DNA of 7,712 nt from an uncultured Acidimicrobium sp. (GTDB taxonomy: Bacteria; Actinomycetota; Acidimicrobiia; Acidimicrobiales; Ilumatobacteraceae), in the NCBI GenBank assembly GCA_903850275.1, contig CAINLH010000139.1:1-7712 (forward strand), written 5' to 3'. A program made the position numbers and the translations under genes. Positions 1 through 5,086 of the stretch are shown here, piece by piece. Below the pieces are notes generated by a model, which did not search any database, was not told the origin of the DNA, and saw nothing but the letters and a program-made list of their open reading frames with translations. Position 1 is the first letter of the stretch. Every line of letters starts with the position of its first letter.

Positions 1-728
1 ATCAGATCGGCGTTTCGAATAACACGTTCACGGTTCTCGTGCAACGACTGACGCAATTTGGGTGTCTGTTCGTCGGCGGCATCGAATACGGCTGCAAGTG
101 ATTTGTACTTGTTGATCAACTTGGCGGCGGTTTTCTCGCCGACACCGGGCACGCCATCCAGGTTGTCGCTCGAATCGCCGCGAAGTGCGGCGTAATCGGG
201 ATATTGCTCCGGAGTTACACCAGTTTTTTCGAAAATTCCCAATTCGTTATATAACGCGTAATCGCTAACGCCCCGCTTGTTGTACAACACACGGATGTGA
301 GGGTCCTTTACAAGCTGGTAACTATCACGATCACCAGTGACGATCAACAAGTCGTGTTGATCACGTTCTGCCATCGTTGCAACTGTGGCGATTAAGTCGT
401 CGCCTTCGAACCCTGCGGCATCAATTGCCGCAATACCCATGGCCGCAAGAACTTCCTTGATGATGTCCATTTGCTGATACAAGATGTCCGGTTGAGCTTC
501 GCGTTGCGCTTTGTATTCAGGCGCGGCCAAATGACGGAAGGTCGGCTCCTTGCGATCGAAGACGACAATGACGCCTTCGGGCTTCTGTTCTTTCAGCAGG
601 CTGAGCAGCATCGTGCAAAAACCGTAAACCGAATTGGTTACCTGCCCACTGGCTGTAGCCATATCGGTTGGCAAAGCAAAGAAGGCACGGTATGCCAACG
701 AGTTGCCGTCTAACACCATCAGTTTCAT
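1..728 (-). CDS. polA: DNA polymerase I, N-terminal 5'-3' exonuclease part (partial, C-terminus outside window)
   Basis: Replication and repair polymerase that removes Okazaki primers and fills gaps. Only the first 242 codons are here; the frame is still open at position 1, so the polymerase domain lies to the left and cannot be judged. The visible part is a complete-looking FEN-like 5' nuclease. It begins MKLMVLDGNSLAYRAFFALP, with the metal-binding Asp at residue 7, and continues with VVFD (55-58), the acidic cluster GFEGDDLIAT (106-115), TGDRDSYQLV (131-140), and the helix-hairpin-helix stretch GDSSDNLDGVPGVGEKTAAK (184-203). These motifs order and space as in bacterial PolA; a stand-alone 5' nuclease of about 300 aa cannot be excluded from this part alone. 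The ATG at 728 is 28 nt after the pdtaR stop and has no convincing Shine-Dalgarno, which suggests cotranscription with pdtaR. PdtaR and PolA genes are also near neighbours in M. tuberculosis. Confidence 0.93.
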   Translation of the reverse strand, partial: MKLMVLDGNSLAYRAFFALPTDMATASGQVTNSVYGFCTMLLSLLKEQKPEGVIVVFDRKEPTFRHLAAPEYKAQREAQPDILYQQMDIIKEVLAAMGIAAIDAAGFEGDDLIATVATMAERDQHDLLIVTGDRDSYQLVKDPHIRVLYNKRGVSDYALYNELGIFEKTGVTPEQYPDYAALRGDSSDNLDGVPGVGEKTAAKLINKYKSLAAVFDAADEQTPKLRQSLHENRERVIRNADL

Positions 729-756
729 CGTGCCCACTAGTCAAGCAGGTTAGGGG

Positions 757-1347
757 TTATGGCTTGATCTCTCCTGATAGGACTGCCACGGCAACATCGC
801 GCATTCGCATTCTTTTAGACATAGCCATTTTCTGAATGAAATCAAAGGCCGCCTGCTCCGTGAGTGAATGCTGATCGATCAGTAGACCTTTAGCCCGATC
901 GAGCAGCTTTCGAAGTTCAAGTTGCTCGTCGAGTGCATCGCGCTCTCCGCTCAGAGTTTTCATTTCCAAAAATCTGCCTATTGCCAGTTCGATCGCAGGA
1001 ACGAGGTCTGTTTTTTGGAATGGCTTCACAAGATACGCGAGCGCACCCGCGTCCCGAGCTTGCTCAATCACTTCACGCTGACTAAACGCGGTGAGCATCA
1101 CGACTGGGCAGATTTTTTCCGAGGACACCACTCGTGCTGCGTCAAGCCCGTCCATGCCCGGCATCTTGATGTCAAAAATTGCCACGTCCGGTTGATGTTG
1201 ACGCACAAGTTCAATCGCTGTGTCGCCTCGCCCCGTGTCGGCGACAACTTCATAACCCTCTTCTTCAAGTGTCTCTCTCAAGTCGAGACGAATGATTGCT
1301 TCGTCTTCGGCAATCACAATTCGGGTTGTCTTCTTATCTACCGACAT
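757..1347 (-). CDS. pdtaR: ANTAR-domain response regulator, PdtaR type
   Basis: Cytoplasmic two-component regulator of 196 aa. Residues 8-125 form a receiver domain with acidic pocket E14/D15, phosphoacceptor D59 (in IFDIKMPG), T86 (MLTAF) and K108 (VKPF). Residues about 135-190 form an ANTAR domain, recognisable from the LLDRAKGLLIDQHSLTEQAA segment followed by a short helical tail. ANTAR proteins act on RNA: when activated they bind tandem stem-loops with six-base loops and change transcription termination or translation. This architecture and sequence match PdtaR (Rv1626), whose kinase partner PdtaS is normally encoded elsewhere; no histidine kinase is in this window. The ATG overlaps the stop of the upstream small gene as TGATG, and no separate Shine-Dalgarno is evident, so translation is probably coupled. 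RNA targets are unknown; see the stem-loops before acpP for one speculative candidate. Confidence 0.95.
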   Translation of the reverse strand: MSVDKKTTRIVIAEDEAIIRLDLRETLEEEGYEVVADTGRGDTAIELVRQHQPDVAIFDIKMPGMDGLDAARVVSSEKICPVVMLTAFSQREVIEQARDAGALAYLVKPFQKTDLVPAIELAIGRFLEMKTLSGERDALDEQLELRKLLDRAKGLLIDQHSLTEQAAFDFIQKMAMSKRMRMRDVAVAVLSGEIKP

Positions 1348-1670
1348 CAGCGACCGAGCTTGTCTAACAGTTCATCTTGGCGAGCCAACGTCTCAGTGAT
1401 CGCATTGACTAAATGTTCTTTTTGCTTCTGCATTGCGTAAACATGCCGCTGCGCATCGCGCAATTCGTGGAGAGAAAGAGGCGTTTCAGCCACTAGAGAG
1501 CGTATTTCTAAATCTTGTGTTTCATCCGACAAGGCATCAAGTTGGTCCTGGACGACCTGCAACTCTTCTTTGAGTCGGGCAACGCTGAGAACTCCGCGCT
1601 GCAATTTTCGTTCAATCAGCCTGTTGCCAATCGAACTCGATCCCATCTCGCTGAGTGTATTGGTGTCCAT
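1347..1670 (-). CDS. Small predicted coiled-coil / helical-hairpin protein, function unknown
   Basis: I do not recognise this protein family. From the ATG at 1670 it has 107 aa, no membrane segment, no signal peptide and no cysteine. Residues 28-60 and 67-106 look strongly helical and are separated by a short turn (AETPLS, 61-66), with leucine-rich, charged heptad-like spacing, so an antiparallel helical hairpin or coiled coil is likely. The reading frame is open further upstream, but that part lies inside the tRNA-Leu gene, so a start there is improbable. ATG 1670 is only 5 nt beyond the tRNA 3' end and leaves no room for a Shine-Dalgarno; ATG 1646 (99 aa) is an alternative, preceded by a weak AGCGAG too close to the start. 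The stop overlaps the pdtaR start (TGATG), which makes it part of the pdtaR-polA transcript and a possible functional partner, though that is inference only. Confidence 0.7.
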   Translation of the reverse strand: MDTNTLSEMGSSSIGNRLIERKLQRGVLSVARLKEELQVVQDQLDALSDETQDLEIRSLVAETPLSLHELRDAQRHVYAMQKQKEHLVNAITETLARQDELLDKLGR

Positions 1671-1675
1671 TTGAG

Positions 1676-1758
1676 TGCCCGAGGTGGGAGTCGAACCCAC
1701 ACGCCCTTTCGGACAACGGATTTTGAGTCCGTCGCGTCTGCCATTCCGCCACTCGGGC
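1676..1758 (-). tRNA. tRNA-Leu (anticodon CAA)
   Basis: On the minus strand an 83-nt cloverleaf can be drawn. The acceptor stem is a perfect GCCCGAG/CTCGGGC with discriminator A. The D stem is GCG/CGC. The anticodon stem is ACGGA/TCCGT around loop CTCAAAA, giving anticodon CAA, which reads UUG. There is a long class II variable arm (GTCC-GAAA-GGGC) and a T arm GTGGG-TTCGACT-CCCAC. The long variable arm and CAA anticodon identify leucine. The 3' CCA is not encoded: the bases after the discriminator are CTC, so it must be added by the CCA-adding enzyme. The gene is divergent from fabD and lies 5 nt upstream of the small coiled-coil gene on the same strand. Confidence 0.96.
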
Positions 1759-1812
1759 TTGAGTTGCTTGGTACTGCAGCAGTATTACCGCGGGGGAACA
1801 TGGTACCGACCG
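1759..1812. promoter_or_regulatory. Candidate divergent promoter region, tRNA-Leu / fabD
   Basis: Two gene groups start outward from this short spacer, so it must hold promoters or leaders for at least one of them. For fabD a possible pair is TTGAGT (1759-1764) and TATTAC (1783-1788), 18 bp apart, each matching 4 of 6 consensus bases. For the tRNA, TAATAC on the minus strand (1787-1782) would start a transcript about 17 nt before the mature tRNA, but no good -35 was found. The two -10 candidates overlap. An inverted repeat TACTG-CAG-CAGTA (1772-1784) covers them, and GGTAC recurs at 1770-1774 and 1802-1806, the latter within the palindrome GGTACC. An operator is possible, but these are pattern matches only. 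Confidence 0.3.
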
Positions 1813-1834
1813 CCAACAAGTTCTACGCTGTTGG
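1813..1834 (+). promoter_or_regulatory. Inverted repeat CCAACA-N10-TGTTGG just before the fabD start
   Basis: A perfect 6-bp inverted repeat (CCAACA 1813-1818, TGTTGG 1829-1834) with a 10-nt spacer; a flanking G-U pair (1812/1835) would extend an RNA stem to 7. It ends 5 nt before the fabD ATG and occupies the place where a Shine-Dalgarno would be, and none is seen. It could be an RNA hairpin that controls initiation, a DNA operator, or chance. Confidence 0.4.
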
Positions 1835-1839
1835 TTCGC

Positions 1840-3027
1840 ATGCTTGCTTTTACCTTCCCCGGACAGGGATCTCAGCGCCCAGGCATGGGTAGGCCGTGGG
1901 TGGACCACGAAAGTTGGGAACTTGTGGGCGAAGCCTCCGAGATTGCCGGCCGAGATATCGCAGCGTTACTGCTTGATGCCGACGCCGAAGCGCTGAAAGA
2001 CACGCGCAATGCGCAGCTCACCACGTTCGTTTCTTCCTTGATGGTGCTCGATGCAGTAGAGCGCCTAGGTATCGAACCCAGCTTTTGCGCTGGACACAGC
2101 CTCGGTGAATACACGGCACTTGCTGCCACTGGTGCGCTCGGTTTCGATGATGGAGTTCGTTTGGTCATTGAGCGCGCTGCCGCGATGCATGAAGCCGGTA
2201 ACGAATCACCAGGAACTATGTCTGCAGTTCTTGGCCTAGACGATGAAGATGTTGAAATTGCGTGTCGACGAGCGGATAGCGATGTATGGGTTGCGAACTA
2301 CAACGCGCCCGGCCAAGTGGTTATTGCAGGTTCCGTCGCTGGCGTTGCAGCAGCCACCGAACACGCGAAGGCTCTCGGCGCAAAGAAAGTGATGGCCTTG
2401 CCAGTCTCTGGCGCCTTTCATACTCCATTCATGACGACTGCGCGCGACAGGCTTCGCGATGCAATCGCCGCTGCAAATCCACGAGACACCGAAGTACCCG
2501 TTGTATCAAACGTTGATGCACGTGCTCACAACAGCGGCAGTGAGTGGTCATCGCTGCTGTCGGCACAATTGTCTTCACCCGTTCGTTGGAAACATAGCTT
2601 GCTCGCGCTCTCCGAACTAGGTGTGCGAGGTTTTATCGAATTAGGACCTGGTGGCGTGCTCACAGGCATGGTCAAGCGAACTGTCGACAACGCGAGCCAA
2701 ATCAGCGTGGCCACACCTGATGATTTGGACAAGCTCATTGAGTGGTTTGGTAATTTCGTTCCAGCAACCGCCGAGATTCCCAAAATTCAACATGAGGGCG
2801 AGCATCTCTTCGCAGTTGAACGAATGGTTGTCTCCCCCAGCGCTGGCGTCTTCACAAAAGTTGCTGCCGTGACCAATAAGTCTTCGATCGATGTTGGCCA
2901 CGTCATCGGACATGTGGGCGACGCCGAAGTCAGATCACCATTTGCTGGCATATTGCAAAGCTTTATTGCGGTAGATGGCGAACGAGTCACCGCGCATCAG
3001 CCGATTGCATGGCTTCGATCCCATTAG
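1840..3027 (+). CDS. fabD: Malonyl-CoA:ACP transacylase with unusual C-terminal barrel-like extension
   Basis: FabD moves malonyl groups from CoA to acyl carrier protein, supplying extender units to the FAS-II cycle. Residues 1 to about 305 are a full acyltransferase domain: GQGSQ (8-12), nucleophile S87 in AGHSLGE, R112 (substrate carboxylate), catalytic H194 in GAFHTPFM, and ELGPGGVLTG (267-276). The family is usually about 310 aa; this protein has 395. The extra C-terminal part (about 306-395) reads as a biotinyl/lipoyl-like domain (separate entry). The start is ATG 1840, because MLAFTFPGQGSQ matches the usual FabD N-terminus; the open frame upstream crosses the tRNA antisense and is not credible. 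No Shine-Dalgarno is seen. It is the first gene of fabD-fabH-fabG-acpP-fabF, followed after 36 nt by fabH. Catalytic function is clear; the role of the extension is unknown. Confidence 0.95.
   Translation: MLAFTFPGQGSQRPGMGRPWVDHESWELVGEASEIAGRDIAALLLDADAEALKDTRNAQLTTFVSSLMVLDAVERLGIEPSFCAGHSLGEYTALAATGALGFDDGVRLVIERAAAMHEAGNESPGTMSAVLGLDDEDVEIACRRADSDVWVANYNAPGQVVIAGSVAGVAAATEHAKALGAKKVMALPVSGAFHTPFMTTARDRLRDAIAAANPRDTEVPVVSNVDARAHNSGSEWSSLLSAQLSSPVRWKHSLLALSELGVRGFIELGPGGVLTGMVKRTVDNASQISVATPDDLDKLIEWFGNFVPATAEIPKIQHEGEHLFAVERMVVSPSAGVFTKVAAVTNKSSIDVGHVIGHVGDAEVRSPFAGILQSFIAVDGERVTAHQPIAWLRSH
2821..3024 (+). other. FabD C-terminal biotinyl/lipoyl-like domain lacking the acceptor lysine
   Basis: FabD residues 328-395. 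Two half-motifs repeat: VVSPSAGVF (330-338) followed by DVGHVIGHVG (351-360), then VRSPFAGIL (364-372) followed by DGERVTAHQPIAWL (379-392). This resembles biotin carboxyl carrier proteins, where a first SP-x-x-G-x-F strand, a V-x-x-G turn, a second A-x-x-x-G strand and a DG-x-x-V-x-x-x-Q-P-L end build a barrel-sandwich hybrid. The beta-turn that should carry the EAMKM-type biotinyl lysine is replaced by a shorter GDAEV, with no lysine. The domain therefore cannot be biotinylated or lipoylated at the usual site and would be structural or a docking module. Identification is by motif reading only. Confidence 0.65.
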
Positions 3028-3039
3028 ACATTTCGATGT
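3028..3039 (+). other. Small UUCG-loop hairpin in the fabD-fabH spacer
   Basis: Directly after the fabD stop, ACAT-TTCG-ATGT forms a 4-bp stem with a UUCG tetraloop. No U run follows, so it is not a Rho-independent terminator; it could be an mRNA stability or processing element. The stem is short and its closing pair is U-A rather than the stable C-G, so chance is a fair alternative. Confidence 0.3.
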
Positions 3040-3063
3040 TGAAGCCCAAGTAAGGTAAGACCA

Positions 3064-4023
3064 ATGCCGATCATTCCTACGACTGCTCGCGGCGGAGTTA
3101 TCACCGGCTGGGGAACAGCGTTGCCAGAGAAAATTCTGACGAACGATGACCTCTCCAAAATGATGGACACCAGCGACGAGTGGATTCGCGAGCGAACTGG
3201 CATTCACCAGCGTCACGTCGGCGGCTCCACCGCCAGTCTTTCGGTTGAAAGCGGAAGACGTGCGATAGAGATGTCGGGCATCGACCCTCTCAGTATTGAT
3301 GCGCTCGTGTTATCGACAACCACCCCGGACCGAACGGTTCCCGCTACTTCTGCACGTGTGCAGCACGAACTAGGTCTTTCTTGCGGAGCATTCGATATCA
3401 ATGCGGCATGTTCCGGATTCGTCTATGGCCTAGCAACTGCTCACGGCCTAATCGCCATGGGTGCGAACAAGGTTTTACTCATAGGCACCGACACGCTTTC
3501 GCGAATAACCGACTGGACCGACCGAAACACCGCAATCTTGTTCGCAGACGGAAGTGGCGCGGCAGTGATTGAAGCCGTTGAAGGCCCAGGCGAGATGCTT
3601 GCATGGGACATCGCCGCCGACGGAAGCGCAGAGCCATTGTTGTACGCCGAAATAGGCGGTTTCCTGCACATGGACGGCAAGGAAGTGTTCAGGCGTGCCG
3701 TTCGAATCATGGTTGACTCCGCACAGAAATCTCTTAATGACGCGGGTTTAAACATTGATGACATCGCACTCATCGTTCCTCATCAAGCAAACACCCGAAT
3801 CATTAAGGCTGCATGTGAACGACTAGGTGCGCCTCTTGAGAAAACAGCAATCGTTTTGCACCGCACTGGCAATACGTCGTCTGCATCGATCCCGCTCGCG
3901 CTGTTTGATGCAGCAGATGCGGGTCGACTGCAACGTGGGGACTTGGTGCTGATGGTGGGTTTCGGAGCAGGTATGACCGCTGCAAGTTCGATCATTCGTT
4001 GGAATGGGAAGGGTCTTCAATGA
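3064..4023 (+). CDS. fabH: Beta-ketoacyl-ACP synthase III
   Basis: KAS III starts fatty acid synthesis by condensing an acyl-CoA primer with malonyl-ACP. The 319-aa length is typical. The thiolase-fold catalytic triad is complete: C116 in NAACSGF, H240 in VPHQAN, and N270 in RTGNTSSAS. The N-terminal signature DEWIRERTGI (38-47) and the C-terminal VGFGAGMTAA (298-307) fit FabH. The sequence alone does not show whether it prefers acetyl-CoA or branched primers. The ATG at 3064 is preceded by AAGG at 3052-3055 (8-nt spacing). The stop overlaps the fabG start as ATGA, so the two are translationally coupled. It sits between the malonyl transferase and the ketoreductase, consistent with a FAS-II operon. 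Confidence 0.97.
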   Translation: MPIIPTTARGGVITGWGTALPEKILTNDDLSKMMDTSDEWIRERTGIHQRHVGGSTASLSVESGRRAIEMSGIDPLSIDALVLSTTTPDRTVPATSARVQHELGLSCGAFDINAACSGFVYGLATAHGLIAMGANKVLLIGTDTLSRITDWTDRNTAILFADGSGAAVIEAVEGPGEMLAWDIAADGSAEPLLYAEIGGFLHMDGKEVFRRAVRIMVDSAQKSLNDAGLNIDDIALIVPHQANTRIIKAACERLGAPLEKTAIVLHRTGNTSSASIPLALFDAADAGRLQRGDLVLMVGFGAGMTAASSIIRWNGKGLQ

Positions 4024-4742
4024 CAAATTCGCAACACACACCGCGCGTTGTGCTGATCACCGGCGGATCTCGTGGCATCGGTTTGGCATGCGCACAACAT
4101 TTTGCACGACTTGGAGACAAGGTCGCTGTCACTTACAACTCTTCTCCGCCTCCCTCGGAGTTTTTTGGCGTGAAGTGTGACGTGACCGACACCGCGCAAG
4201 TAGACGCAGCGTTCACCGCGGTCGAAGCACACTTCGGCCCGGTTCAAGTTCTGGTCTCTAACGCGGGTATCACCAAAGACACGTTGCTCTTGCGAATGAG
4301 CGAAGCCGATTTCGCCGATGTTGTCAACGCCAACCTCACTGCCGCCTATCGCGTGTGCAAACGCGCAACACAGGGCATGCTTCGCGCAAAGAGCGGAAGA
4401 ATCATTCTGATGTCATCTGTTGTAGCCATGTTGGGTTCTGCAGGACAGGCCAACTATGCAGCATCCAAATCGGGACTGATAGGCCTCGCTCGTTCACTTG
4501 CCCGAGAACTTGGTTCACGCAACATCACAGTGAACGTTGTGGCACCAGGCCCTGTTGATACAGACATGACTGCCGCGCTGAGCGCAGAACGGCTTGCCGA
4601 TCTCGCCGCAGCCGTTCCCCTTGGGCGCACCGCGTCGGTAGATGAAATAGCAGGAGTTGTAACTTTCCTTGCTAGCCCTACTGCGGCGTACATCACAGGT
4701 GCAGTAATTCCTGTGGATGGCGGCCTTGGAATGGGCCACTAA
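4020..4742 (+). CDS. fabG: 3-oxoacyl-ACP reductase, MabA/FabG1-like
   Basis: NADPH-dependent ketoreductase of the FAS-II cycle, 240 aa, short-chain dehydrogenase fold. Visible are the dinucleotide motif TGGSRGIG (14-21), NAG (81-83), N105, and catalytic S133, Y146 and K150 (QANYAASK). The C-terminus AVIPVDGGLGMGH and the short loop before FGVKCDVTD (48-56) resemble mycobacterial MabA closely (from memory of the family), so it is more FabG1-like than a generic SDR. The start is ATG 4020: it overlaps the fabH stop (ATGA) and has GAAGG at 4008-4012, 7 nt upstream; an in-frame ATG at 3999 lies inside fabH and is less likely. No inhA or fabI follows it, unlike the mabA-inhA pair of mycobacteria. 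Confidence 0.96.
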   Translation: MTNSQHTPRVVLITGGSRGIGLACAQHFARLGDKVAVTYNSSPPPSEFFGVKCDVTDTAQVDAAFTAVEAHFGPVQVLVSNAGITKDTLLLRMSEADFADVVNANLTAAYRVCKRATQGMLRAKSGRIILMSSVVAMLGSAGQANYAASKSGLIGLARSLARELGSRNITVNVVAPGPVDTDMTAALSAERLADLAAAVPLGRTASVDEIAGVVTFLASPTAAYITGAVIPVDGGLGMGH

Positions 4743-4784
4743 CAGCAATTTATTGGATGCATAGAGTAAAGTAACTCTGTTGCA
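4736..4784 (+). promoter_or_regulatory. Two adjacent stem-loops in the fabG-acpP spacer; candidate ANTAR-type RNA element
   Basis: Stem-loop 1 (4736-4756) pairs CCA with TGG and TAA with TTA around a C-U mismatch, with a 7-base loop CAGCAAT; it contains the fabG stop codon. Stem-loop 2 (4758-4784) pairs TGCATAGAGT with ACTCTGTTGCA: 10 pairs including one G-U, with one bulged U, and a six-base loop AAAGTA. Only 1 nt separates them. ANTAR-bound RNAs are tandem stem-loops with hexaloops bearing A at loop position 1 and G at position 4; loop 2 fits this, loop 1 does not. CTCT (4775-4778) could alternatively pair with AGAG (4810-4813) of the acpP ribosome binding site. The folding is by eye; a plain mRNA processing or operator site is equally possible. 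Confidence 0.4.
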
Positions 4785-4808
4785 GAAATTGCAGCTTCAC
4801 ACAGACAT

Positions 4809-4816
4809 AAGAGGAG
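4809..4816 (+). promoter_or_regulatory. Strong Shine-Dalgarno deciding the GTG start of acpP
   Basis: AAGAGGAG lies 6 nt before GTG 4823, an almost ideal complement to the 16S rRNA 3' end. It is the best ribosome binding site in the plus-strand cluster and fits the high ACP demand of the cell. Confidence 0.85.
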
Positions 4817-4822
4817 ACCAAC

Positions 4823-5062
4823 GTGAGTCAAGAACTGTTCGATCGTTTTGTAAAGTGCGCCGTTGACGTTCTTTCGGTAGATGCAAGCAAGATCACGGTT
4901 GAAGCATCATTCGGAGACGATCTTGACGCAGACAGCCTCGACTTGGTCGAATTGGTCATGGCACTTGAAGAAGAGTTTGGTATTGAAGTCCCAGAATCCG
5001 ACCTTGAAGGCGTCGACACTGTTGGTAAAGCGTTCGCCCTCGTCACATCAAAAGTTAAATAG
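4823..5062 (+). CDS. acpP: Acyl carrier protein
   Basis: Small acidic carrier of 79 aa that holds growing acyl chains on a 4'-phosphopantetheine arm and presents them to FabD, FabH, FabF, FabG and FabZ. The attachment serine is S38 in DADSLDLVEL (35-44), followed by the recognition helix VMALEEEFGIEVPESD (44-59). Length and acidity are typical. The start is GTG at 4823, fixed by the strong ribosome binding site 6 nt upstream and by the usual ACP N-terminal length. It is separated from fabG by 80 nt, much more than other gaps in the cluster, which suggests a leader, processing site or secondary promoter that raises its output relative to the enzymes. fabF follows after 24 nt. Confidence 0.97.
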   Translation: MSQELFDRFVKCAVDVLSVDASKITVEASFGDDLDADSLDLVELVMALEEEFGIEVPESDLEGVDTVGKAFALVTSKVK

Positions 5063-5066
5063 CCGC

Positions 5067-5085
5067 TCAAATCGGCCAGTTTTGA
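5067..5085 (+). repeat. Weak inverted repeat TCAAA-N9-TTTGA before the fabF start
   Basis: In the 24-nt acpP-fabF spacer, TCAAA (5067-5071) and TTTGA (5081-5085) could pair around a 9-nt loop, ending 1 nt before the fabF ATG. No Shine-Dalgarno is visible for fabF. The stem is A/T-rich and weak, so this may be chance. Confidence 0.25.
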
Positions 5086-5086
5086 C

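Noticed and set aside
922..1440. 172-codon open frame on the plus strand
   Set aside because: It is antisense to pdtaR and the coiled-coil gene; the product resembles no known family and the minus-strand genes are clear.
1675..1839. Extended N-terminus for FabD from an upstream in-frame ATG
   Set aside because: The frame crosses the tRNA-Leu antisense and spacer; the conserved FabD N-terminus begins at ATG 1840.
3999..4019. Upstream ATG for fabG
   Set aside because: It adds seven residues inside fabH; ATG 4020 has a well spaced GAAGG and the ATGA overlap.
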